From contig JAAROD010000015.1 of the NCBI GenBank assembly GCA_012274445.1, forward strand, positions 3,782,001-3,846,000: 64,000 nt of DNA. The letters run 5' to 3'. Of the stretch, positions 23,646 to 34,118 are shown piece by piece (position 1 is the first letter of the stretch; the number at the start of each line of letters is the position of its first letter). A model generated the notes under the pieces. That model made no database searches and had not been told where the DNA came from. It saw only the letters and a list, made by a program, of their open reading frames with translations. Both the position numbers and the translations under genes were made by a program. The DNA is from Sclerotiophoma versabilis. Lineage: Eukaryota > Ascomycota > Dothideomycetes > Pleosporales > Didymellaceae.

Positions 23646-24823
23646 TTAGCCTATTACTATAAAAGGTCTAACTTATTACTTAGTATAATATATAACTTAG
23701 CTATATAGTTTTTAATTTCTAGTAAGCTATATTTAGCTCTAGTAGGTAGAGGCCTAGTTAGGCAGTATTAATTACTATACTACCTACTACACTACCTACT
23801 CTATATATAATTATAATACGAAGTAGCTGTTGCGGCTAAAACAGAGCAAAAGTGTACATACATTCTTGCCCTAAATTCTGGCCTACATATAGGCGTATTT
23901 CCGCTGCAACACCAGCTATAATACTACATGCGTCCAACCTACCATTTCTGCCTAAAAAGACCTATTTCAATTGCTGACTGTTGCCCTAGACGTCTCAAGT
24001 CTCGGGTTTCGCGGTACCCTTTGTATAGTCCTTTCCGTTAAGCGGGCCTTTTCAGACCCCTGCATCAGTCAACTTTGCATCTGGCCTGCATGTATGTGGT
24101 CAGGTACAGCTCCGCTTCAGCAGTTAGTACCTCTCTTCCGTTGTTCATTAGCTGTGCGTGTACTTTAGTCGTCATCGAACCAGAGCAGCAGACATCGCTT
24201 GTTGAACCAAATCCTCAAGTAATCAAAATGCTCCAGGACTAAACTTAGTGCAGCAAAGCTATGAATATAGGCTAAGTCAACAATAGCGTCCGCATATTGT
24301 CTGGTAAATCTCTGTTCTTTCTGTTACCCCTAAAGTAAGGCAAGAAACCTCCTGCATAATGCGTCATCATCTTTATTAATAATTTCCGCTAGCTGACTAT
24401 TCCTTCATTAACGAAAGAGATACACGTAGATAAGAAATTTGCTGTATTTCATAGTTCAAGGCACTTGTTCTTGCACCTAGTTCTTAGCCCAACCAAACAG
24501 CACAGTCTGTGTGAGTGTTCTTTTAGTATATTTAGTAGTTCTTATTAATTTAATTATACGCTTGTCAATATCCAGAGCCCTGGATTTTGCGGTAGAATTC
24601 ACCTGGTGAGCTTGATCAATGGCAGCATGACCCCTGTCGTGAGAGTTGGCAGCAGTCAATTCCATCAATCCAATTTCGCCCAATTTGGCTAACAGTTATT
24701 CTCATAGATTTGACCTATACCTTATTAGGAGGAAATTGAATTAGTTGAATTTATTTTTGCTTACTCTGCAGGCTATAATCATTATCCTCCGAGTCCTAAG
24801 CTCCCGCAGGCGATGCCCCCCCC
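23646..24823. other. AT-rich patch then unassigned island sequence
   Basis: 23646-23830 is RIP-like AT-rich sequence. From 23830 composition is normal, but the short frames (65 codons plus strand at 23971, 68 codons minus strand at 24477) carry no motif I recognise. Confidence 0.4.
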
Positions 24824-25110
24824 CTAATCATCCTCGCGCCCTCCAGGTGGATAACCAGGGTCCTTTGGCTCACCTTCTCGAAGTATTGGCTCAGGCGTCG
24901 GCTTAGGCATCTCCCGCACAACACCATTGTTGTTCTGGGCGTCGATTACTCTATCCTCCGTCTCCGGAATGTCTCTAGAAAGATGGGTTGGAAAGCTACT
25001 GAGGGTTGAGCTGGAGAGCCTTGAATGCTCTTGGGTCTGACGTCGTTGGAATAAGCTCAGCTCCAGCTCCTCGCCACTTTGGATGAATGTAACTTCCGTT
25101 GACCTGCCTA
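24824..25110 (-). CDS. Hypothetical protein, C-terminal exon only
   Basis: An open minus-strand stretch of about 90 codons ending at TAG 24824, preceded by TTCTTAG/GCAG acceptor-like sequence and a GCTAACA branch-like site. The peptide is hydrophilic, rich in Glu, Ser and Pro, ends in PGGREDD and shows no known domain. A hydrophobic frame with LVLVLCMFAYTF lies upstream (25110-25350) and may be its membrane-spanning exon, but I could not find a convincing 5' splice site or start codon. It could be the tail of a membrane protein or a decayed gene. Confidence 0.35.
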
Positions 25111-25517
25111 AGAAGCCACTGTTAGGTTGTTAGCATCAGAAAACAACGATAGGGGGGCATAAATTGACTGTGGGGTGCCTGAGAGAGAATCGGGGCGGGA
25201 TAGGTCGAGGTCTGTGTGGGAATCTCTCATATATGCCCTGTTCTTCGTCTCCGGCTTCACCGGCATCCAAATGCTGGTTCTGGTACACTCCAGTACTAGT
25301 ATCGTGAGATATCTGGCTCTAAAAGTATAGGCGAACATGCACAGGACCAGTACCAAACATCAGTATGACTACACATCATCAGCTCCGACATTCCTACACC
25401 TCACACAGTCAAACTTCAGTACAACCAGCTACCTAGGCGTCACCAACCCCCTCCCAGAGCGTCACCAACAGCGCACATCACTTTGAAAGACTAGGTATAC
25501 TAGTTGGAGTGAGAGGT

Positions 25518-25534
25518 GGGGGGGGGGGGGGGGG
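25518..25534. repeat. Homopolymer of 17 G
   Basis: An uninterrupted run of G in otherwise mixed sequence. Length may be uncertain because such runs are error-prone in sequencing. Confidence 0.9.
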
Positions 25535-26269
25535 ACTCATGTAGGGCACCAAAAGGCATTGTGAGGACTACAGGAGTGTTTTTGCATTACATGCCCACGC
25601 TTTATCTATGCTGAATGCCTCCCCCGACGCTTAAAGATCATAGCTGTTGCAGTCAACCTGAGCAAAGATGGGAGGCTATGTGTTCATAAACTCCCACGTA
25701 GGATCCATAACGCCAACTATACTCAGAGACAAATCAGGAACTATTGCCGACCGTGAGTTTAAGGGAAGAAGAAAGCTCAGTCGATTGAGATCAACGATGA
25801 ATGCACACGCACACTCTGCGGCGTGACAAAGTGCTTGTGACCACTCCTTTGGTCCGAACTCGATGGTTCTTGGCATATATGCACCTCAGCTGGAGAGAGT
25901 CGAGGGGACGACTGCCATGAGATAGGGACAACCTGAAAGAAGTCGCCACAAGGCAAAGGATGTGCAAAGGCACGTCCGTGAAGTCATTCTGAGGCTCTGG
26001 AAATCACGTATGGTGTAAGATTGCTCCTGCCTAGGGTGAGAAGGCAAGTCAATGGAGGGGTAGAGAGAGAGAATAAGAAGAAGGCGAAACGAGGGCGTTG
26101 TACGTCTGATACCATGCTGGCTGTGATGCCGAACGGCCTCTACCCGATGTCGGAAACACACACCAGCACATGTACGCCGAAACTTTCAGGTCTGTGGGTT
26201 ACATACTACCCATAGCCTACTCGTCAATGTCCCCTTGGCTCATGGGCCGGCCAGTTGACACGGCGCGTC
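25535..26269. other. Island sequence without recognised gene
   Basis: Short frames on both strands only (up to 91 codons, minus strand, 25886-26161). No motif recognised. May hold decayed 5' sequence of the HET gene that follows. Confidence 0.4.
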
Positions 26270-27406
26270 AATCTTCCCCTCATCCTGGATTGGCTTCAGC
26301 ATCGCAAGAAAAAGCACAGCTGCACGATATGCTTCTCCCGCACACTGCAAGTGCGTATAATTGACTGCAAGACTCTCGATATCGGCATCGCGCCGCCAGA
26401 CTGCAACTACTTTTCTCTGAGCTACGTTGGGGGGCAGCATCAATTTCTGTTCCAGCTCCTGCTACAGCCACTGAACTGCTCCTAGGATCTGGGACCTTCT
26501 CGACAGCGCCGCTGTTGTCCGCAACGCAATTAAAGTCTTCAAAAGCCTTGGCCGGCGCTATGTCTGGGCGGACAAGTACTACATCTCACGAGCAGACCCT
26601 ATTCTCAAGGCTAAGGAAATCGGAAGAATGGACCTCATTTACAAAGGTGCTTACTGCACCATTGTTGCTGCATGGGGGAGGGGGGGTAGCGATCAAGACA
26701 GGCTTCCCCGGATAAGTGTCCGACGGAACGCGCGGCCGCCTCTCACGCTGAACGGCTGCGATGTACATTCTGTGTCTTCGTTGCCGAATCTGTACACCGT
26801 GATAAGGACATCCATGGAATACATGAAATCGGACCTTTAAGAGGCACCTTGCTCAGCGTGCCGCCTTGTTTTTACCCGCTATGAGGTCTACTTCGAATGC
26901 AAGGCTACGCACACCTGCGACGCAGTCAAACTCCCGCTTTCCCTGAATACAGATGCGCACGCCCGCCCCGTTCTCTTCCACAACAAGCGGCTCACGGGCA
27001 GGCACATCATGGGTGCTCTGAGTGCCTTCTGAAGTGCGGTAAAGGCGTAATGGCGGCGCTGCATGGCCCTTGATTCGGACGCTCTCACCGGGCTGGAGGG
27101 CGTTCTACGCAGGTTTCAGACGAGCCCAGCGTTCGTGTATAACGTCTCTGGCATTCCCGTGGCACTCGAAGAGGGCTCCAGAGGAAATGAGGATGAGTTG
27201 GTTGATCCCCAGCTCTTTGTTGCAGAGCTGTCATGGCACGATGCCGGCGCGGCGCAGCGCAAAAATTTTTCCGCAGCTGGACATGGGTAGAATAGGAAGG
27301 CTGCGTGCAGCTGCAGCGCACATTCAGCGGCGTAGACTACGTGAGCGATGTGCAGCTGTGGGTGCGGGACGTGGACAGAGTGACGTTTCCATGGGACATG
27401 TTCTGA
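26270..27406 (+). pseudogene. HET-domain (heterokaryon incompatibility) pseudogene
   Basis: HET proteins trigger cell death after fusion of unlike hyphae. The family can be followed through alternating frames: VRIIDCKTLDI then PPDCNYFSLSYV, GRRYVWADKYYIS, the block RMDLIYKGAYCTIVAAWG, TRGWTFQE-like remains near 26830, VFTRYEVYFEC, VYNVSGIPV, and finally VQLWVRDVDRVTF before a TGA at 27404-27406. I count at least six frame changes and several stops, including loss of the Trp in the LSYVWG motif by a one-base deletion. Damage is by indels and point changes; composition is normal, so RIP did not kill it. The 5' border is uncertain. Confidence 0.85.
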
Positions 27407-28606
27407 AAGAGGTTCTGGAGGCCTGATCGAAAGGCGAAGTGTTTTGCACGTCTCCACTGCTTGGTTATCGAGGTGGGTGCTCGTACCAAGGGTCTGTCAG
27501 CAGGAGCAGGGTGCTCTGATGGGAGTAGCGAAGGCAGCCGTATTTGATTTGATGAGTCCGTATGGTTCAGCTGTTGAGTAATTGTCTGTTGTCAAGCCAA
27601 CGAATCTAGTGCATCAAAATAGAATCACGACGGAGCTATCGGATCGCATGTTGCTAGCAAGAAGCGATAGTAGGAACCTGGATGTCATGCTTCTTCGGTG
27701 GGTTGTCGGTGTTGCGGAAAGGATTTGTGTAGGAACGCTATGGCCCGATAAGAGTCATGGAACACGGCATAGGACGTTGTTCATCCCAGAGCTCGCCATT
27801 GCGCGAACACAAGACAGCTCACGGGGTATGGCTGGCGCGCTTCCAGCCGCGCCTTGCTGTTTCGTGTCAGTCTTCGTTGCGCCGCTTGCGTTGCGATGCC
27901 GCCACTAGTCCTACTTGCGTGTGTGGGCGCAGTTTGTAAACATTAGCAAGCTTTCGCTTGTTACTCCGCGGGCCCAGCTGAGCGAGATTGCACGCTACCC
28001 TTGCGACTATTACCGGTAGTGGCGGCCACGCGAACCTCTCGGTTCAAGCCTCCGTGGGATGTGGCTTGCGCATGTCAGGATTTTCTGCATTATGTACGGT
28101 CGGCTGCGTGGACGTCTCGCGATGCAGTGTCAGCTGGAGGCCAGAACAGCCATGCATAACATGGCGTGCAGTATCGTTGCTGCTGGGGTGTTGCACTGTA
28201 AGGTAATGTAGGTATCGTTTCCTTCCAGTCGCAACGATGACGGCGGGGGTATAGCAGAGGCGTTTTCTTTTAAGGCTGAAGACAATGCAGGTTATTCGCT
28301 CGGATCATGGCTGGGTAGAAGCAACGCTTACTGGTACCGGTATTCAGTGGCATTTTACGGAGTATTTTGTGGGGATCTCGCGTGTTCTTAATTTGGCTAT
28401 ATCGCGAAGAGCATAGCGGCTGCCCCTACCAGCCTAGCCAACTTCCTAACATGATCTAGGACTCAAATTATTTTCATTTCCCCTATTGCGTTGGCATTTG
28501 ACAATGCTTAAAGATTGTGTGCTCTCTTCGATTGTTCGCGCAGCGGCTTTTATCTAGCACCACCGTAATCCTATTTAGTCACTCATTTTGCTCATCCTTA
28601 TCCACA
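27407..28606. other. Intergenic region upstream of the CBM18 gene
   Basis: Normal composition. The longest frame (108 codons, plus strand, 27582-27908) shows no motif or coding character. The last 100 bases before the CBM18 start are CT-rich, as in many fungal promoters. Confidence 0.45.
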
Positions 28607-29872
28607 ATGCATTCTGCTCTACTATTGACCATTGCAGCCCTTCCATTCCTCGGCGCCGATGCTCTCAAACGCAGCACCAACGCTCGTTGCGGTCAACAAT
28701 CAAAAAACAGCCTCACCTGCAAGGACTCGGTGTTTGGGAATTGTTGCTCTAAGAGCGGATTTTGTGGTTCGTCCTCAGCATACTGCGGAAATGGCTGCCA
28801 GACTGGTTTCGGCGACTGCACCTCGTCCATTTCAACATCTGTAAAGTCATCTTCAGCATCAGCGAAACCCGCTTCAACATTGACAAAATCATCGCCGTTA
28901 TCAGCAAATGTAGTTGTTGTGTCTGTAAAACCAACTTTAGCAAGTTCGGAACCATCTACAGCATCTTCAACCTTGTCCACTGTGACATCATCTCCGATCC
29001 CTGCAAGATGGCCCTCATCATCTACACCGTCTATTCCAGCTCCTTTAACATCGGAGTTATCATCCACGCTGTTGTTTTCAGCTCCTGTAACATCGTCCTC
29101 GTCCGTTCCGGATGTGAATGTCTCCACTGACGGAAGTTGCGGTGGGACTCAAGGATTCACGTGCTCAGGATCTTCATTTGGCAACTGTTGCAGCGAATAT
29201 TGGTGGTGCGGAAGCACCAGCATCTACTGTGATGCTGGCTGCAATGCTGCCTTCGGGAACTGCAATGCCGTCAGCGCGTCGGTCCAACCATCATCCTCTT
29301 CCACTCCAGCACCGTCTTCATCGAGCTTGGCCCCCTCCTCACTCACCGCCTCCACCAGGACCACCTCGGCCATTCCAACGTCTACACAGATGGTTTCTAC
29401 TAATGGGCAATGCGGAGCAAGCCCTAACGGAATGACTTGCTTGGGATCACAATTCGGTAATTGTTGCTCACAATACGACTACTGGTAAGTCCTCTATGCC
29501 CAGAGTAACAGGGACAAAGGCTGATATTGAAACCGTAGTGGAAGCAACAGTGCCTTCTGTGGAACAGGTTGCCAGGGCGCGTTTGGAAAGTGCGACACAG
29601 CTCCAGCACCAGGCAATATCTGTGGCGTGGAGGGCTTTGCCAACAAGGCCGAGTACTACGCCTCTTCGTTCAATCTTATCCCTACCACGGACGTCTCAAC
29701 ATGTGCCATCCTGTGTTTGGCTGAGGCTACGTGCATGAGCTACCTTTTCAATCCAGGCCTTCAGAATTGCGCTTATCTCACGTATACACTGGAGCAAGGC
29801 GATTTCATCGCCACGACTGGCACAAATCAGCTCTTCTGGGATCGGGCGTGCGCTGAAGCCCCTACAGCGTAG
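28607..29872 (+). CDS. Secreted chitin-binding protein, three CBM18 domains plus PAN-like C terminus
   Basis: Predicted 403-residue secreted protein with exons 28607-29484 and 29539-29872; the intron is GTAAGT...CCGTAG and splits CBM18 domain 3. Residues 1-19 form a signal peptide (MHSALLLTIAALPFLGADA). Hevein-like CBM18 domains, with the SxFGNCCSxxxxCG core and about eight Cys each, lie at about 27-71, 175-219 and 266-311, separated by Ser/Thr/Pro-rich linkers likely to be O-glycosylated. The C-terminal about 85 residues (ICGVEGFAN..., with paired Cys in CAILCLAEATCMSYLF and a final WDRAC) resemble a PAN/apple module. CBM18 binds chitin; such proteins may act in the cell wall or shield hyphae from plant chitinases. 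No catalytic domain is visible. An upstream in-frame ATG (28517) would add a second hydrophobic stretch; I prefer 28607 for its clean signal peptide. Confidence 0.88.
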
Positions 29873-30885
29873 ATTTTATCTCCAACCATGGCCTCAGAAT
29901 CCAGCACCGAATCCGTCTTTGCGCCAGTCTCTTAAGGGCATGCTTCACGTCACTTATTTGGCAACTCTTCCAACAAGCGCCTCTAGAAGCGTAACAGTCG
30001 GCTTAGTATGCAAGACAAGCACAGCTCCTACGGTGCTTAGGCAAGCTATTGGACCAGCGAGCGAACCTCTGGTCAAGACCTGTTTGGTCTTCAGTTGACG
30101 CGCTCCTCAGCTTCTTGCTAGGACTTCTTGATCTTGTTTCTTCTCGCGTGTTGCCTCCCAACTGTTGTTAAAGGCCCTAACGCTCTCTGGTGCCGCGTAA
30201 GGGGACCTACCATGACAACACCCTTAGGGCTATGGCATCCGCGTATTTCATGTGCTCGGCGGCGACGAAGGGAGGCTTGAGGGGACAAGAAGCAGTGTCG
30301 GCGTAGTCGTGCAGCTGGTCAGGTAGCTGGCGGTGACAGCGTTAAAGATTATGCAGGAGCCAGGAGCTGGCGATGTATCTTATCCTCTCCTTATTGACTG
30401 CCTTGTAGCTTAAGGTATCGCGCAAGAATCAAGCTTTCCGATGCAATTGGCCCTTTTCGTCCGGATATTGTGGATTTGAACAGTACCGAAATTTTCAAGG
30501 CGGCGTGGAGCCCTGCGACATGATTTTGCTGATGGCTATGGGTAACAAGGACAGCTAAAGAGATCAAAACCAAACTCTACAACTTAATTACTAGAGACTC
30601 AGGAATTAAACCTCATTAGATATGTATACATATCTCTCTCGGCCTATCTATAGCTAGTACCTAGATCTGTCTAAAGTGCATAGCTTATTGCATGGTAGTC
30701 AGGCCTATAGTCTAAGTTACCGAATACCTACCTCTAAGTAATCCAAAATACTAAGTAATACCTAGGAAATAGACGTTCATATAATGCTGATCTTAAAGAG
30801 AATAGAAAACGCTGAGGGTTTATTCTCTAATTCTATTCCTTAGATTGTGCGCTACTTAGTTGTAGGTTGCCTTTCAACACTTTTG
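29873..30885. other. Island sequence without recognised gene
   Basis: Only a 60-codon minus-strand frame (30391-30573) and smaller ones; none shows a motif. Composition drifts towards AT beyond 30590. Confidence 0.4.
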
Positions 30886-31378
30886 TTACTATGTTAGTAG
30901 GGGAATAGATAAGACTAAAATGTACTTACACAAGCGGCGAACTAGGCAATATAGTTAGCCTTAAATTGCAAAAAAGAGGTAAACATAAGTTACAATACTT
31001 ACTCCAAAGAGATCATTCCCAGCGTTATTCTTTACTGTGCATGGTCTGCCAGTTGTTGGGCATGAGCGAAATGTGGGGAAACCTTGCTTGCGACTTGAAT
31101 CAGATGCAGTATTGTCGATTCCATCGCACTAGGAAAACGTGAGCAATTCTGTGGATTAGCAGACATGTGCTTATCATAGGAAAAACATACGCAATACACG
31201 AATTGTCCCTATAGTTGTTACGATTCTTAGCTCTTTCAATCGTGCAATGTGCAACAACATAGCTTACCGTTTTACACCTAATTGAAGGATCGGCATTAGT
31301 ACCACCGTTGCAGAAGTACTGTCCGTTAACAACAACAGGTACTGCAAGCAGCAACAAAATAGCAGGGAAGTATCGCAT
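30886..31378 (-). CDS. SSP1: small secreted cysteine-rich protein, candidate effector
   Basis: I read exons 31378-31268, 31208-31191 (only 18 bp), 31128-31003, 30941-30930 and a last exon holding just the stop (30888-30886); all introns are GT-AG and frame is kept. The product is 89 residues with a clear signal peptide (MRYFPAILLLLAVPVVVNG) and a mature chain of about 70 residues with seven Cys (23, 35, 43, 44, 66, 73, 89). If intron 4 is not spliced, the frame ends VSTF at 30915, giving 93 residues. I recognise no family. Size, Cys content, many short introns and the position 250 bp from a RIP-degraded block fit a fungal effector, but function is inferred. The odd Cys number is unusual for a fully disulfide-bonded protein. 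Confidence 0.72.
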
Positions 31379-31625
31379 GATTGAGATGTCGTACAAGGTT
31401 AAAAATTTGCGTCAAACAAATATTGTGACAGTACATGCATTGACAGGGTATTTAGGCTGTTTTTCCATGACACTACGTAGCCACTCGGATCATTGCGGAA
31501 CACATGCTCGACGTTGATATCCGGAAGTAGCGGAAGTAAAATTAAAAAACTAATAGATCAGCAGTGGCTTTAAATTACCTCTTTCCTACGCTTGTATAAG
31601 GTCAAATGCTAAAGATGTATAATAC

Positions 31626-32812
31626 TGTTACGATCCTGTGCAGACAAAGCGGCACAGTAATTAAGTAGCCAACCAGAGCCCTTACCTAGAACTAAGAGCG
31701 AATTTAGGAAGAATCTTCTTTATACAGTTACGTAATACACTTATTAATAAGTAATAATAAATAATACTTATTAATAAGTAAGTTATATATATTATACTTA
31801 TTAATAAGTATAAAATTTTATATTTTAATCTTTACTAAACTTTTCTTTTTAGGTATAGGTAATACCTAGAAAGGTAACTAAGGTATATAGGTATAAAAAC
31901 ACATACTTTCCTAATTTAGTATAGTACTAGCCTAATATAGTAAAGTAGAATCTAAAGAATACTTAACTAAAGAGTATAAAATAGGTATACTTATTATAGC
32001 TATAGCTTATCTAGTTCTATAGTTAGAGTTATTAGTATATATAGTATAATATACCTATTCTAATTCTATTAAACTATAGCTAATTATTATATAATATTTA
32101 GTATATTACCTGCTAAGAACTATAGTAGGCTAGTAATATTTAACCTAGAATAAGATTATATAAGTTAGCTTATAAGTAAATCTATAAGACTTACTTAGCT
32201 TATAGTAAGTAAAGCAAAGACTACTTAGAAAGCTTATAATTTAATAGGTAAGCTTAGAATTCTTTATAGTATATAATTAGTAGAAAAATAACTTTTATAG
32301 TTTATATTTAACTTAGTTAATTAAATTTATATTACGTAATAAAGCGTGTAGATTGCTACTATAGAGCTTTTTTCTTACTTCTATACTCTAATTAGGTTAC
32401 TCTAGTACCTAACTACTAAGTAGCTCTATAGCAGCTTAAAGGCTTACTTAATAAGGTTATAAGACTAAGTAGGTCTTTAGAAGCCTATAAGCTTATTAGG
32501 TAAAATTATATAACCTCTAAATTCTCTTTATATATAATTAATATTTTAGATATAAATTAGATAGATACCAATTAAATACTATTAATTACCTAAGTATAGT
32601 TCTATAAGCTCTGTTATAATTTATCTTTAGAATATTAAACCTAACTCTTAAGCTAAATAGTCTTCTCTATACTACTTATTATTATCTTCTATTATTATAG
32701 TATTTTACTAGGTAATAACTTTAACTCTTAAAGATCTTTCTATACTAGTACTTATTCCTAAGAACTAATAAAATTAGTAGTTATAGTCTTTAACTAAAGT
32801 ATAACTTTAATA
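31626..32812 (+). repeat. RIP-degraded gypsy LTR interrupted by a 287-bp repeat
   Basis: The first 60 bp (TGTTACGATCCTGTGCAGAC...) are nearly identical to the intact gypsy LTR; RIP damage grows from about 31700 and marks the island edge. RIP forms of the 14-bp palindrome (ACTTATTAATAAGT for GCTCGTCAACGAGC) are visible between 31735 and 31815. The shared 3' half follows, cut at 32331-32617 by a repeat with AATTTAT on both sides, and ends in CTTTAATA at 32812. It is longer than 499 bp even without the repeat, so other insertions are present. Confidence 0.8.
32331..32617 (+). repeat. 287-bp dispersed repeat, copy R1
   Basis: Starts ATTACGTAATAAAGCG and ends AAGCTCTGTTAT. It interrupts the gypsy LTR and is flanked by AATTTAT on both sides (32324-32330 and 32618-32624), consistent with a 7-bp target duplication. 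Two more copies lie at 38662-38947 (inverted) and 56223-56508. No terminal inverted repeats or coding frame. A SINE or other non-autonomous element is possible. Confidence 0.75.
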
Positions 32813-32830
32813 CTTTAAATACCTTTAAAG

Positions 32831-33715
32831 ATAAGTACTACGTTAGAAACCTATGCTACCTCTAGTAGCTCTTATACTTAATAATTTAATAATAATATTA
32901 AGATAGAATAAGTTCTAGCTATATACTCTAGAGTTAGTATTACTATACCTAACCTCTACTATAGAGAATAATGCAAGCTAGAGAACTAGCTTATATAGTA
33001 GAATCTTTTCTTTATATTTTAAGAAAAAGAAGTAACTAAAGAAAAATAAGTTACTTTTATTACTAGCTACTATAAAGAAGGTAGAGTAGAGAGAAGTAAG
33101 GCAGAAGATAGGGGTCCCCTCTCTTTCCTAGTTAGACCTTAATAAGACTAGAGATAATATTACTACTAGAATAAAAGTAGATAAGCGTAATAGGGCTATA
33201 TAAAATAGATAAATATATATTATATAAGGTACTAAGTTGTTTACTAGGTACTAAATAGAATAAGAGAGATAGAGAGGTATTTATACTTTAACTCTTTACT
33301 CTCTATTATAAATTAAAGTATATATAGTTACTAAGTACACCTAATCTATAGTATAATACTTATAGATTCTTTTTCTTATAGTTATATAGATTGCGTATAT
33401 AATAGATAAGGCTATAGAGAATAAGAAATAGGTAGAGATAAGAGAGAGACAGTGTTACTTATTACTCTAGATATTCTAGAACGTTCTACTAAGACTATAG
33501 CTATACCTAGATAGGAAAGAGCTTATATTTAAGCTTATTAAAGCTATAGTATTCTTTAAAATACTAGCTTCTCTACTAGGTAAGAGCTACACCTATTTAG
33601 AAAATAGAGTATAGAAAGATTATTTAAATCTTTATATAAACTATTTAAAGGTAGTAAGATTATCTAGAGATTTAGTAATAAAGAGATATTTTTAAGTAAG
33701 TACTAAAAGAGCTAT
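32831..33715 (+). pseudogene. RIP-degraded, internally deleted gypsy gag relic
   Basis: Starts with ATA (from ATG) 18 bp after the LTR. The start (ISTTLE...) and the end (LFKSLYKLFKGSKII, corresponding to CLNPNCKLHEGSKII of the intact gag) are recognisable, but the span is about 890 bp instead of 2142, so about 1.2 kb of the middle is missing or replaced. The slippery heptamer is mutated here (ATTTTTA). Confidence 0.65.
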
Positions 33716-34118
33716 TACTATATAGTTACCTAGAAAGACTATAAGTTTTTTTAAAAGTATAAATAGTTATATAAGTAATAATAAAGAAGTTATTAAAAAC
33801 TTTAGAACTAAAAATAGTATTATAAAGAGACTAGTAATAAAAGTAGAGAAAGTAGTTAGTAATATAGTAGATATTAATTTATTTAGAGTATTAGTAAAGA
33901 AAAAGACTATAAAGAGAAAAGTACTATATAGAAGTAAATATAAGAACTTAGTAGAGCTTATTAGTAATAGCCTTATCTATAATATAATATATAGTAAAGT
34001 ACTAGTTAAAGTTAGTAGAACCTTAAGAAATATTAATATTAGCTAGAATAATACTTCTAGTAATTATATAGGTAATAAGCTAGTAAGTAATATTAATAAA
34101 GTAGTTAAAGGTAGTAGA
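33716..34118. other. RIP-degraded host sequence of the 206-bp-LTR element
   Basis: AT-rich, no motif read. It continues on the far side of that element at 37684. Confidence 0.4.

Noticed and set aside
23160..23650. Target duplication of the LTR at 23165
   Set aside because: AAAGC on the left and TTAGC on the right differ at two positions; not convincing even allowing for RIP.
27582..27908. 108-codon plus-strand frame
   Set aside because: No motif, no signal peptide, and codon content looks random.
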